A stretch of DNA of 32,022 bases from Streptomyces coryli (GCF_011044975.1 NZ_JAAKZV010000078.1:1-32022), one strand, 5' to 3'; shown: positions 15,877 through 24,655, counted from the first letter of the stretch. Notes: generated from the letters alone by a model not told the origin. Made by a program: numbers and translations.

Positions 15877-16741
15877 CCCCCTGGACCATGTTCAATGACC
15901 CGAAGAAGCCGGCCAGCGCGCGGGCGATGCGGTCGGGGGCGTTCTCGGTGGGGATGTGGTCCGCTTCCGGGATGCGTACGAGCGTGGTGTGCGGGATCTC
16001 CGCGGCGAACCGCTCGGCGTACTCGACCTTTTCGTGGGCGTCGTCCTCGCCCCAGATCAGCAGCTTGGGGATGGTGGAGCGCCGCAGCGCGGGCACGAGG
16101 TCGAGGGTGTAGCGGCTGTCGGCGGCGCCCGCCAGTGCCAGCCAGGAGCGGCGGACCCGCGGGTCGGTCCACGGGTCGAGATACTCCGCGACGAGTGGCT
16201 CGGTGGCGGCGCCGGCCAGCGCGTTGGTGACCGCCTGCCGGCGGGCGGCGAGCACGCCCTCGGTCGCGTCCGTGGCCGGGTCGGGGCCCGGGTCCGGGTC
16301 CCGGAACCGGGCCACGTGCGGCGCCGGCCAGGAGTCGTAGAGGACCGAATTGGCCAGGGCCAGCCGGGAGATCTCCAGTTGGCCGTGGACGAGGAGATGC
16401 TGGGATACGGCGCCCCCGATGTCGTGCCCCGCCAGCGCGACCGGCCCGGAGATGCCCAGCGCCGACGCGAATCGCCCGACCCAGTCCGCGAGGGCCGGGA
16501 CCGTCGCCGTCTCCGGGGTGAGCTCGCCGCCCGAGCGTCCCAGTCCGGGGAGATCGACCGCGACGGGCCGCAGCCCCGCCCCGGCGAGGCGGCCCAGCAC
16601 CGGGAGCCAGACCCGGCTCCAGTACGTGCCGTGCAGCATCAGCACGACGGGCCCGTCCGCCCCCGCGGTCAGGTAACTGGCCGCTTCGCCGTCGACCACG
16701 ACTTCGGTCCTGAGCACTGTGGTGTCGGTGGTGTGCGTCAT
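15863..16741 (-). CDS. Alpha/beta hydrolase with Asp nucleophile (epoxide hydrolase-like)
   Basis: A 292-residue hydrolase. The oxyanion motif is HGTYWSRVW, the nucleophile elbow is AGHDIGG with Asp107, the acid is in WGEDDAH and the His in EADHIPTEN. An Asp rather than Ser at the elbow is typical of epoxide hydrolases and haloalkane dehalogenases. The ATG has no clear ribosome binding site, so the start is less certain. Its stop is 38 bp from an in-frame ATG and 116 bp from the likelier TTG of the cucumopine-synthase-like gene on the same strand, with a hairpin between, so it may or may not belong to that operon. Upstream it faces the remnant of a GlxA-type regulator, which may once have controlled it. 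Confidence 0.85.
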   Translation of the reverse strand: MTHTTDTTVLRTEVVVDGEAASYLTAGADGPVVLMLHGTYWSRVWLPVLGRLAGAGLRPVAVDLPGLGRSGGELTPETATVPALADWVGRFASALGISGPVALAGHDIGGAVSQHLLVHGQLEISRLALANSVLYDSWPAPHVARFRDPDPGPDPATDATEGVLAARRQAVTNALAGAATEPLVAEYLDPWTDPRVRRSWLALAGAADSRYTLDLVPALRRSTIPKLLIWGEDDAHEKVEYAERFAAEIPHTTLVRIPEADHIPTENAPDRIARALAGFFGSLNMVQGGQLS

Positions 16742-16812
16742 GGGACCACTGTGGCCGGGGTGCAGCCCTCCGATCCAGAGTCCAGAAAGACATCCTTGGG
16801 TAGATTCTTGCC

Positions 16813-17185
16813 ATGACCCCGCATCGCGGGGTGGCCGTGCTCAGCCCGCCGCAGTCGCCCTTCGAGCTCGCCTGCGCCGAGCGCCCCGGCACCCTGCGGA
16901 CCATTGCCGGCTTCGCGATGCTCGTCGACGACGGGCTTGCGGCGCTACGGGAGGCGGACACCGTGATCGTCCCCGGCTGGCAGGGAGGCGGGGCGCCGGT
17001 GCCACCGGCCGTCACCGAGGCGCCGCGGGCCGCCCACCGGCGCGGGGCACGGATCGTCGCCATCCCTGGCGCGGGCGGTCGCCGCCCAGGTCGGACTCGC
17101 CTCAGCGGTCAACCTGCGCCGCCACTTCCACGCCCACCTCGGCACCACGCCCGGCGCGTACCGCCGCACCTTCGGCGAAGCCTGA
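16813..17185 (+). pseudogene. Internally deleted GlxA-type (DJ-1/PfpI plus AraC HTH) regulator
   Basis: The frame from ATG 16813 encodes the first third of a DJ-1/PfpI domain (RGVAVLSPPQSPFELACA, then ADTVIVPGWQ and RGARIVAI). It then runs into nonsense. In another frame, from about 17073 to TGA 17183-17185, lies the end of an AraC helix-turn-helix (ARAVAAQVGLASAVNLRRHF, then TTPGAYRRTF). In intact GlxA-like regulators about 170-200 residues separate these parts. The simplest reading is one internal deletion with junction near 17070 that also shifted the frame. The regulator is therefore dead. It is divergent from the epoxide-hydrolase-like gene, a common arrangement for this family. Confidence 0.8.
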
Positions 17186-17207
17186 CGGGGCGCTCGCTCG
17201 GCGGCAC

Positions 17208-17263
17208 TTGACTTCCCAAGACCCTCGCGCAACATTCCCTGACGCAGCATCAGAAATGCTGCG
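17208..17263 (+). promoter_or_regulatory. Promoter and palindromic operator of the KstD-like gene
   Basis: TTGACT (17208-17213) and AACATT (17231-17236) are spaced by 17 bases and form a plausible promoter. Directly downstream, CGCAGCAT (17243-17250) and ATGCTGCG (17256-17263) form a perfect eight-base inverted repeat around CAGAA. Its place at about the transcription start fits a repressor operator; the cognate regulator is unknown. Confidence 0.55.
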
Positions 17264-17312
17264 ATCGGCTCCCTTCGCCGTACTTCCCCGCCACTCGCAG
17301 GAGCGATCCGTC

Positions 17313-19112
17313 ATGCCCAAAAACTCCGCGTCAGCAGACCCTCCGAGACCCAGATCCAGACCCGGAACCGCCCGCCCCTCGCGCCGCCAGGTCATCGGCA
17401 CCACCACCGCCGCCCTCGCCATCGCCGGGCTCCCCACCGTCGCGGCCGGAGCCGAGCTGCCCGTCCTCGGCGAGTACGACGTCGTGGTGGTGGGCGCGGG
17501 AGCGGCCGGCATGACCGCCGCGCTCACCGCGGCCAAGCGCGGGCTGAGCTGCGTGATCGTCGAGAAGGCGGGCACCTACGGCGGCTCGGCGGCCCGCTCC
17601 GGCGCCGGGATCTGGATACCCAACAACCCGGTCATCCTGGCCGCGGGCGTACCCGACACCCCCGCCAAGGCCGCCGCGTATCTGGCGGCGGTCGTGGGCG
17701 ACGAGGTGCCCGCGGCACGGCAGCGAGCGTTCCTCGACCACGGGCCCGGCATGCTCTCCTTCGTCATGGCCAACAGCCCGCTGCGGTTCCGCTGGATGGA
17801 CGGCTACAGCGACTACTACCCCGAGCTGCCCGGCGGCCTCCCCGGCGGCCGGTCCATCGAACCGGCCCAGCTCGACGGGAACATCCTCGGCGCCGAGCTC
17901 GCTCGCCTCAACCCGCCCTATCTGCCCGTCCCGGCCGGCATGGTCGTCTTCAGCGCCGACTACAAGTGGCTCGCCCTGTCCGCGGTGAACGCCAAGGGCA
18001 CGGCGGTCGCGACCGAATGCCTGGCCCGCGGCACCAAGGCCGCGCTGCTCGGCCAGAAGCCCCTCACCATGGGGCAGTCCCTGGCGGGCGGGCTGCGCGC
18101 GGGACTGCTCGCCGCCGGCGTACCGGTGTGGCTCAACACCCCGCTCACCGACCTGCACTTCGAAGGCGGGGCCGCCCGGGGAGTCGTCGTCACCCGGAAC
18201 GGCGCCGCCGGCCTGGTCCGGGCCCGCCGCGGCGTGATCGTCGGCTCGGGCGGGTTCGAGCACAACGCGGCCATGCGCGCCCAGTACCAGCGCCAGCCGA
18301 TCGGCACCGCCTGGACCGTGGGCGCGAAGGAGAACACCGGCGACGGCATCCGCGCGGGCGCCCGGGCCGGCGCCGCCCTCGCCCTGATGGACGACGCCTG
18401 GTGGGGCCCGGCGATCCCGACGCCGGGCGAGCCGTACTTCTGCCTGGCCGAACGCACCCTGCCCGGCGGCCTGATGATCAATCAGGCCGGGGCCCGCTTC
18501 GTCAACGAGGCGGCGCCCTACAGCGACGTCGTCCATGTCATGTACGACAAGAATCCGACGGCGCCGGACATCCCCGCGTGGCTCATCGTCGACCAGAACT
18601 ACCGCAACCGGTATCTGTTCAAGGACATCACGCCGACGTTCCCCTTCCCTGGCTCCTGGTACGACTCCGGGGCCGTGAAAAAGGCCTGGACCCTGGACCA
18701 GCTCGCCACCGCGACCGGCGTGCCCGCGGCCGCGCTCAAGGCCACCGTCAACCGCTTCAACTCCCTGGCCAGGGGCGGAAAGGACACGGACTTCCAGCGC
18801 GGCGACAGCGCGTACGACCACTACTACACCGACCCCGCGATCACCCCGAACTCCTGCCTGGCCCCGCTGTGGCTCGCCCCCTTCTACGCCCTGAAGATCG
18901 TGCCCGGCGACCTCGGCACCAAGGGCGGCCTGCTGACCGACGCCCGCGCCCGCGTCCTGCGCCCCGACGGCACGCCGATCCCCGCCCTCTACGCCGCCGG
19001 AAACGCCAGCGCCGCGGTGATGGGTCACAGCTACGCGGGCGCGGGCTCGACCATCGGCCCGGCCATGACCTTCGGGTACATCGCAGCGAACGACGTCGCA
19101 GACCTGCGATGA
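17313..19112 (+). CDS. Tat-exported FAD-binding dehydrogenase, 3-ketosteroid 1-dehydrogenase-like
   Basis: A 599-residue flavoprotein. The N-terminus carries a twin-arginine signal (SRRQVIG, Arg24-Arg25, then AALAIAGLPTVAAGA), so it is predicted to be exported folded. The FAD motif is VVVVGAGAAG near residue 57. The KstD features are clear: SDYYPELPGG with the expected Tyr, PYFCLAERTLPGG, and near the C-terminus MGHSYAGAGSTIGPAMTFGY, whose Tyr574 and Gly578 match the catalytic Tyr/Gly pair. KstD removes hydrogens from C1-C2 of 3-ketosteroids. ATG 17313 was chosen for its GGAG and because it begins the signal peptide. No steroid-degradation genes are nearby, so the substrate may be another 3-keto compound. 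Confidence 0.85.
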   Translation: MPKNSASADPPRPRSRPGTARPSRRQVIGTTTAALAIAGLPTVAAGAELPVLGEYDVVVVGAGAAGMTAALTAAKRGLSCVIVEKAGTYGGSAARSGAGIWIPNNPVILAAGVPDTPAKAAAYLAAVVGDEVPAARQRAFLDHGPGMLSFVMANSPLRFRWMDGYSDYYPELPGGLPGGRSIEPAQLDGNILGAELARLNPPYLPVPAGMVVFSADYKWLALSAVNAKGTAVATECLARGTKAALLGQKPLTMGQSLAGGLRAGLLAAGVPVWLNTPLTDLHFEGGAARGVVVTRNGAAGLVRARRGVIVGSGGFEHNAAMRAQYQRQPIGTAWTVGAKENTGDGIRAGARAGAALALMDDAWWGPAIPTPGEPYFCLAERTLPGGLMINQAGARFVNEAAPYSDVVHVMYDKNPTAPDIPAWLIVDQNYRNRYLFKDITPTFPFPGSWYDSGAVKKAWTLDQLATATGVPAAALKATVNRFNSLARGGKDTDFQRGDSAYDHYYTDPAITPNSCLAPLWLAPFYALKIVPGDLGTKGGLLTDARARVLRPDGTPIPALYAAGNASAAVMGHSYAGAGSTIGPAMTFGYIAANDVADLR

Positions 19113-19127
19113 AGCCCCAGGCGCCCC

Positions 19128-19904
19128 TCACTGCTGCGGGATGTCGATCCCGGCCGCGCGCAGCTTCGCCTCGATGAGCGTGTTCAGCCGGGCGATGGAC
19201 GGTGCCTGGTCCTCCCGGTGGTGGTTGACCATTCCGTACCGGGACGAGGCGTCGGACTGGTCCTGGAATCCGGCCGGCATCTCCAGCAGCGTGCGGTCGG
19301 CCAGCAGCTTGTCGGCCAGCGTGGACGCCAGTTCCTCGATCCGCGGGTCGTCCGGATCCCAGGACCTCGCCGCCAGGCCGCGCTTGGTCGCCTCGACGAA
19401 CTCGGGGTCGTCCAGCCAGTGTTCGAGCCGCACCAGGAAGCTGTCGAAGATCTCCGGGACCAGCGCCCGGGTCAGTACCAGAGCTTCCCGCTGCCCGGAT
19501 ACGTAATCGGGGCTGAAGCCGAGGTCGTCGAGCCGGGCCAGGACGGCGCAGGCCCGGTCGGGCAGTATGGCGCGGTCGCCGTGGTCGAGACGGTGCAGTC
19601 GGTCGCGGCGTGCGGTCAGCTCCGCGATCTTCTCGGTGAGCCGGCGGTGGACGTCGTCCAGGGTGGCGGCGAACCGCTCGGGACCGGCGTCGAGCAGGCC
19701 ACCGATCTCGGCCAGCGGCACGCCGGCCCCGGCCAGGGTCCGGACCTGGACCAGCCGGTACAGGTCGGCCGACCGGTACCGGCGGTAGCCGGAAGCGTCG
19801 CGTTCCGGCTCGTCGACCAGGCCGAGCCGGTGATAGTGCCGCACCGTCTTGATCGTGACCCCGACGAACGCGGCCGCCTGCCCGATCGTGAGTCCGTCCG
19901 CCAT
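19128..19904 (-). CDS. MerR-family transcriptional regulator
   Basis: A 258-residue regulator. The winged helix-turn-helix is at residues 4-75 (LTIGQAAAFVGVTIKTVRHY, then SGYRRYRSADLYRLVQVRTL), followed by a coiled-coil dimer helix (about 85-115) and a C-terminal helical domain of ~140 residues that would hold the effector site. There is no Cys pair as in metal-sensing members, so it probably senses an organic ligand. It is divergent from the beta-lactamase-fold hydrolase, with a MerR-like operator between, and convergent with the KstD-like gene (15 bp between stops). Confidence 0.92.
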   Translation of the reverse strand: MADGLTIGQAAAFVGVTIKTVRHYHRLGLVDEPERDASGYRRYRSADLYRLVQVRTLAGAGVPLAEIGGLLDAGPERFAATLDDVHRRLTEKIAELTARRDRLHRLDHGDRAILPDRACAVLARLDDLGFSPDYVSGQREALVLTRALVPEIFDSFLVRLEHWLDDPEFVEATKRGLAARSWDPDDPRIEELASTLADKLLADRTLLEMPAGFQDQSDASSRYGMVNHHREDQAPSIARLNTLIEAKLRAAGIDIPQQ

Positions 19905-19964
19905 CAGCCCAGCACACCTCCGGATCGCAGTGAGCGTAACGCGCCTCGACGCGCCTCGAGCCGA

Positions 19965-19987
19965 CTTGACCTTGACCTTGGGTCAAG
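19965..19987. promoter_or_regulatory. MerR-type operator between the regulator and the serine hydrolase gene
   Basis: CTTGACC (19965-19971) and GGTCAAG (19981-19987) form a perfect inverted repeat with a nine-base centre. A second CTTGACC overlaps at 19971-19977. The dyad includes TTGACC, a good -35, as in promoters where a MerR protein sits in an overlong spacer. No strong -10 follows at 19-20 bases. Confidence 0.55.
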
Positions 19988-20029
19988 CCTGCAGGCTCGT
20001 CCTACGTCAACGCTGTGAACAGGAGATCC

Positions 20030-21262
20030 ATGATGGGGACAAGCAAGAACGGCTTCTCCGAGGCAGGGCTGCGCCGCCTGCGCGAGGTGCTCGCGCGGCA
20101 TGTCGAGTCCCAGAAGATCCCCGGGCTCGTCGCCCTGGTCAGCCGCGGCGGCCGGACGCACGTCGAGGCGATGGGGACGATGCGCGCCGACGGCGGTGCG
20201 CCGATGCGCCGGGACACGATCTTCCGGATGGCGTCGGTGTCCAAGCCGGTCACGACGGCGGCGGCGATGGTCCTGCTCGACGAGTGCCGACTGCGGCTGG
20301 ACGAGCCGGTGGACCCGTGGCTGCCCGAACTCGCCGACCGGCAGGTGCTCAAGCGGCCCGACGGCCCGCTGGACGACACCGTCCCCGCCAACCGGCCGAT
20401 CACCGTACGCGACCTGCTGACCTGCACGTTCGGGCTCGGCATGGATTTCGACCTGATGGCCTCCCCGATCAGGGCCGCGACATTCGAGCGGCTCGACTAC
20501 AGCGTCGACTCCGGTCCGGCGCCCGAGCCGGACGAGTGGATGCGCCGCCTCGGTGAGCTGCCGCTGTCGTACCAGCCAGGCGAGCGGTGGCAGTACGACC
20601 TCGGCAACGAGGTCGCCGGCGTGCTGGTCTCCCGGGTCACGGGCCGGCCGCTGGAGACCTTCCTGCGCGAACGCGTCCTGGATCCGCTGGGGATGAAGGA
20701 CACCGCCTTCCACGTCCCCGCCGGCAAGCTCGACCGGCTGCCGACCTTGTACGGGCCCGACCCGCAGACGGGCGAGTTCCACGTGTGGGACGAGGCGGAA
20801 GGCGGCAGATTCAGCCGCCCGCAGAAGTTCCAGGGCGCCGGCGGCGGGCTGGCCTCCACGGTCGACGACTACCACGCCTACTTCCGGATGCTGCTGAACG
20901 GCGGCATGCACGGCAGCGAGCGGATCCTGTCCCGGCCCGCCGTAGAGCTGATGACCACCAACCGCCTCACGCCCGAGCAGCAAGCCGCCCGCACCGCCAT
21001 GTACCGGCGCATCGCCCATCTTGCCCCCGGTCAGGGGCAGCACGGCGGCTGGGGTTTTGGCATGGGGGTGCGCACCTTCCGCGGGGACTACGCGCCCGTC
21101 GGCCAGTTCGGCTGGGACGGCGGCACCGGCACCACCGCCTACGCCGACCCGGGCCATCAGCTCACCGGATTCCTGTTCACCCAGACCGGAATGTCCACCC
21201 CCGACTCGATGCATGCCATCCACGATTTCTGGACGACCCTCTACCAGGCCATCGACGACTGA
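20030..21262 (+). CDS. Serine hydrolase, class C beta-lactamase/family VIII esterase fold
   Basis: A 410-residue enzyme. The SxxK motif is SVSK (Ser69, Lys72), the second-motif Tyr lies in RWQYDLGNEVAG, and WDGGTGT replaces the KTG box, as in family VIII esterases and related transesterases. There is no signal peptide, so it acts in the cytoplasm, which argues against a role as a true beta-lactamase. AGGAGA at 20021-20026 sets the start at ATG 20030 or ATG 20033; the GTG at 20015 lies upstream of that site. It is divergent from the MerR gene and probably its target. The substrate, an ester or lactone, is unknown. Confidence 0.88.
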   Translation: MMGTSKNGFSEAGLRRLREVLARHVESQKIPGLVALVSRGGRTHVEAMGTMRADGGAPMRRDTIFRMASVSKPVTTAAAMVLLDECRLRLDEPVDPWLPELADRQVLKRPDGPLDDTVPANRPITVRDLLTCTFGLGMDFDLMASPIRAATFERLDYSVDSGPAPEPDEWMRRLGELPLSYQPGERWQYDLGNEVAGVLVSRVTGRPLETFLRERVLDPLGMKDTAFHVPAGKLDRLPTLYGPDPQTGEFHVWDEAEGGRFSRPQKFQGAGGGLASTVDDYHAYFRMLLNGGMHGSERILSRPAVELMTTNRLTPEQQAARTAMYRRIAHLAPGQGQHGGWGFGMGVRTFRGDYAPVGQFGWDGGTGTTAYADPGHQLTGFLFTQTGMSTPDSMHAIHDFWTTLYQAIDD

Positions 21263-21379
21263 CCGGCAATCCGCGTCACTCGATCAGCCGATCCCAGCCG
21301 CTCATGCATTCCCGCACCTGGCTACGGTGAATGAAATCGAAACGACCGTTCGCATGGCCGCGTGAATCCCGGAAGGTGC

Positions 21380-21883
21380 GTGATCAGTGTGGCCCGCAAC
21401 CGCTGCCTGATCCTCAGCTCACCGTCCGAGGTCTGGGGCCTGCTGTCCGACGGCCACCGTTACGGGGAATGGGTGAGCGGAACCCAGTCGGTGCTGTTCG
21501 CCGACCCGAAGTGGCCGGACGTGGGCGCCCGCCTGAAATTCCGCTTCGGCGCCGGCCCGCTGACCCTCGACGACACATGCGTCGTCCGTATCTGCGAACC
21601 GCAGCGCCGCTTGGAACTGGAAGCAAAGGCAGGGCCGTTCGGCGCCGCCCGCATTGCCATGAACCTCACCCCGTGGGGCGAGCACACGCTCTTCATCCTC
21701 GAATGGCACCCCCTCCGCGGACCGGGCAGCCGTATGCACGGGCTCCCGGTGGATTACGTCGTCGCCGTCCGTAACGGCATGATGCTGACGAAACTGGCCC
21801 GGATCGCGGTACGCGAGCACGGCGGCACCGCCGGAGCGGCGGGTGCGGGTGCAGGGGCAGGTGCGGGGCAGGAAGCCGCATGA
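21380..21883 (+). CDS. SRPBCC family protein
   Basis: A 167-residue protein. RNRCLILSSPSEVWGLLSDGHRYGEWVSG is the first strand and helices of an SRPBCC domain; the long final helix is YVVAVRNGMMLTKLARIAV. The C-terminus is a Gly/Ala low-complexity tail. GGAAGG (21371-21376) precedes GTG 21380, the chosen start; GTG 21389 and GTG 21362 are in frame. Its stop overlaps the ATG of the permease gene (ATGA), so the two are coupled. A ligand-binding role alongside arginine transport and breakdown is suggested only by this position. Confidence 0.8.
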   Translation: MISVARNRCLILSSPSEVWGLLSDGHRYGEWVSGTQSVLFADPKWPDVGARLKFRFGAGPLTLDDTCVVRICEPQRRLELEAKAGPFGAARIAMNLTPWGEHTLFILEWHPLRGPGSRMHGLPVDYVVAVRNGMMLTKLARIAVREHGGTAGAAGAGAGAGAGQEAA

Positions 21884-23331
21884 CGAGCACCGAGCCGGAC
21901 ACGGCGGCGCCCGCCGGAGGCGACAGCAAGGCCGCCAAGCTGACGCTGCCCACCCTGACGGCGATGGTCGTCGGGTCGATGGTCGGCGCCGGGGTGTTCT
22001 CGCTGCCGCGGCGGTTCGCCGAGGAGACCGGCGTCAGCGGTGCGCTGATCTCCTGGGCCATCGCGGGTGCCGGCATGCTGATGCTGGCGTTCGTCTTCCA
22101 GATGCTGGCCATGCGCCGGCCGGACCTGGACGCCGGTGTGTACGCCTACGCCAAGGCCGGCTTCGGCGAATACCTGGGCTTCTTCTCGGCATTCGGCTAT
22201 TGGGCCAGCGCCTGCGTCGGCAATGTCACCTACTGGGTGCTCATCATGTCCACCGTCGGCGCCATCTGGCCGGCGCTCGGCGAAGGCGACACCCTGCTGG
22301 CGGTGGCACTCTCCTCGATCGGATTGTGGGCGTTCTTCCTCCTCATCCGCCGGGGTGTGAAGGAAGCCGCGGCAATCAACAGGATCGTCACGGTGGCGAA
22401 AATCGTGCCGATCCTGATCTTCATCGTGCTGGCGCTCTTCTACTTCAAATGGGATGTGTTCGCCGCGAATTGGGGCGGCGCCGACTACGCGGGATCGCTC
22501 TTCAATCAGGTGCGCGGCACCATGCTGGCGACGGTCTTCGTCTTCCTCGGGGTCGAGGGCGCCAGCGTGTACTCCCGGCACGCCAAGCGCCGCGAGGATG
22601 TCGGACGCGCCACGGTGCTCGGCTTTCTGTGCGTCTTCGCCATCTTCGCCTCGGTGACGATCGTCTCGTACGGGATCATGCCGATGAGCGAGATCGCCGA
22701 GCTGCGGCAGCCGTCCATGGCCGCGGTGCTGGAGCACGCCGTGGGCACCTGGGGACAGGTCTTCATCAGCGTCGGCCTGATCGTCTCCGTCCTCGGCGCC
22801 TATCTGGCCTGGACGCTGATGGCGGCGGAGGTGCTGTTCGTCGCCGCCAAGGACGAGGACATGCCGCGCTTCCTGGCCCGGTCCACGAAGGACGATGTGC
22901 CGGTGGCCGCGCTGGCGCTGTCCACGCTGCTGTCCCAGGTCGTGCTGATCGTCACGCTGCTCTCGGACGACGCGTTCAACTTCGCGCTGAACATGACCAG
23001 TGCGCTGTCGCTGATCCCGTTCCTGCTGGCGGCGGCGTACGCGGTCAAGGTGGTGCGCAGCCAGAGCGTGGACGGCGGCGGCCAGGGCCGCGACCTGGTC
23101 GTGGCGGTGCTCGCGACGCTCTACACCGCGTTCCTCATCTACGCGGCCGGCGCGAAGTACCTCCTGATGTCCTTCATCGTCTACGCCCCGGCCACGATCT
23201 TGTTCGTCATGGCCCGGCGGGAGCAGGGCCGACGGCTGTTCTCGCCGCGGGAGTTGGTCATCCTCGCCGTCTCGGTCGCCGGGGCGGTAATGGGCGTGAT
23301 CGCACTGGCCGCGGGGTGGATCAGTCTGTGA
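21880..23331 (+). CDS. APC-family basic amino acid antiporter (ArcD-like)
   Basis: A 483-residue membrane protein with about 12 helices. GSMVGAGVFSLPRRF at residues 32-46 is the APC substrate-binding motif of helix 1, and VFLGVEGASVYSRHAKRREDVGRAT is the conserved helix 6 and following loop of the basic amino acid/polyamine antiporter branch. The gene lies between an SRPBCC gene (4 bp overlap) and arginine deiminase (52 bp downstream), so arginine/ornithine or arginine/citrulline exchange across the cytoplasmic membrane is the likely job. The exact counter-substrate is not readable from sequence. Confidence 0.88.
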   Translation: MTSTEPDTAAPAGGDSKAAKLTLPTLTAMVVGSMVGAGVFSLPRRFAEETGVSGALISWAIAGAGMLMLAFVFQMLAMRRPDLDAGVYAYAKAGFGEYLGFFSAFGYWASACVGNVTYWVLIMSTVGAIWPALGEGDTLLAVALSSIGLWAFFLLIRRGVKEAAAINRIVTVAKIVPILIFIVLALFYFKWDVFAANWGGADYAGSLFNQVRGTMLATVFVFLGVEGASVYSRHAKRREDVGRATVLGFLCVFAIFASVTIVSYGIMPMSEIAELRQPSMAAVLEHAVGTWGQVFISVGLIVSVLGAYLAWTLMAAEVLFVAAKDEDMPRFLARSTKDDVPVAALALSTLLSQVVLIVTLLSDDAFNFALNMTSALSLIPFLLAAAYAVKVVRSQSVDGGGQGRDLVVAVLATLYTAFLIYAAGAKYLLMSFIVYAPATILFVMARREQGRRLFSPRELVILAVSVAGAVMGVIALAAGWISL

Positions 23332-23383
23332 TGCCTGTGACCGCCTCCCGGATCCGTAGGACCGCACTGAGAAAGGGCCGATC

Positions 23384-24646
23384 GTGACGAGCCACGACAC
23401 CGCAGCCGGGCAGCGCCTCGGCGTCCACTCCGAGGTCGGCAGGCTGCACAAGGTGCTGGTCTGCGCGCCCGGCCTGGCCCACCGCAGGCTGACCCCCACC
23501 AACGCCGACGACCTGCTCTTCGACGACGTCATGTGGGTGGAGAACGCCCAGCGTGACCACGCCGACTTCGTCAACAAGCTCACCCAGCGCGGCGTCGAGG
23601 TCGTCGAGCTGCACGAGCTGCTGGCCGAGACCATGGCCATCGGCGCGGCGAAGGCCTGGCTGCTGGACCGCAAGATCACCCCGAACCAGGTAGGCCTCGG
23701 CCTGGTCGACGACACCCGCGCCTACCTGGAGTCGCTCGAACCCCGCCGGCTCGCCGAGTACTTGATCGGCGGCCTGGCCACCAACGACCTCCCGGACGAC
23801 TACCGCTCGGAGTACCTCAACCTCGCCCGCGAGTCCCTCGGCGCGCGGGAGTATCTGATGCCGCCGCTGCCCAACACCCTCTACACCCGCGACACCACCT
23901 GCTGGCTCTACGGCGGCGTGACGCTGAACCCGCTCTACTGGCCCGCCCGGCACGACGAGACCCTGCTGATGAAGGCCGTCTACACCTTCCACCCGGACTA
24001 CCGGGACGCCACCGTGTGGTGGGGCGACCCCGAACAGGACTGGGACCAGGCCACCTTCGAGGGCGGCGACATCATGCCCGTCGGCAACAAGGTGGTGCTG
24101 ATGGGCATGAGCGAGCGCACCTCCCGCCAGGCCGTCACCCAGGTCGCCGCCGCGCTCTTCGCGCAGGGCGCGGCCGAGCGCGTGGTGGTGGCCGGCATGC
24201 CGAAACTGCGCGCCGCGATGCACCTGGACACGGTCTTCACCTTCGTCGACCGCGACGTCGTCACCCTCTACCCGAAGATCATGGACAACGTGCACACCTT
24301 CTCGCTCCGCCCCAGCGACACCGCCCCCGGCCTGGAGGTCACCGACGAGGGCTCCCGCCCCTTCACCACGGTCGTCGCCGAAGCCCTAGGCCTCCCCGAC
24401 CTCCGCGTGATCGAGACCGGCGGCGACGAATACGCCTCCGAACGCCAGCAATGGGACAGCGGCAACAACGCCGTCGCCCTGGAGCCGGGCGTGGTCTTCA
24501 CGTACGACCGCAACACCCAGACCAACACCTCCCTCCGCAAGGCCGGCATCGAGGTCATCACCATCGTCGGCGCCGAACTGGGCCGCGGCCGCGGCGGCGG
24601 CCACTGCATGACGTGCCCACTGGTCCGCGAACCGGTGGCGTACTGA
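23384..24646 (+). CDS. arcA: Arginine deiminase
   Basis: A 420-residue enzyme that hydrolyses L-arginine to citrulline and ammonia. All catalytic motifs are present: FEGGD (guanidinium-binding acid), MHLDTVF with the catalytic His, and the nucleophile Cys408 in [10 protein letters not shown] near the C-terminus. The length is normal. GTG at 23384 follows GAGAAAGGG. It lies 52 bp after the ArcD-like antiporter. In the full pathway ornithine carbamoyltransferase (arcB) and carbamate kinase (arcC) make ATP from citrulline. Neither is in this operon or elsewhere in the window, so the local role may be ammonia or citrulline production, or arginine supply control, unless those genes lie elsewhere. 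Confidence 0.96.
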   Translation: MTSHDTAAGQRLGVHSEVGRLHKVLVCAPGLAHRRLTPTNADDLLFDDVMWVENAQRDHADFVNKLTQRGVEVVELHELLAETMAIGAAKAWLLDRKITPNQVGLGLVDDTRAYLESLEPRRLAEYLIGGLATNDLPDDYRSEYLNLARESLGAREYLMPPLPNTLYTRDTTCWLYGGVTLNPLYWPARHDETLLMKAVYTFHPDYRDATVWWGDPEQDWDQATFEGGDIMPVGNKVVLMGMSERTSRQAVTQVAAALFAQGAAERVVVAGMPKLRAAMHLDTVFTFVDRDVVTLYPKIMDNVHTFSLRPSDTAPGLEVTDEGSRPFTTVVAEALGLPDLRVIETGGDEYASERQQWDSGNNAVALEPGVVFTYDRNTQTNTSLRKAGIEVITIVGAELGRGRGGGHCMTCPLVREPVAY

Positions 24647-24655
24647 GCGTCGGCC

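Noticed and set aside
16719-17312. N-terminal extension of the KstD-like protein back to 16719
   Set aside because: The extension crosses the GlxA remnant in a different frame; ATG 17313 has a ribosome binding site and starts a Tat signal peptide.
20030-21262. Beta-lactamase resistance gene
   Set aside because: There is no signal peptide and the KTG box is replaced by WDGG, as in cytoplasmic family VIII esterases; the fold alone does not support antibiotic resistance.
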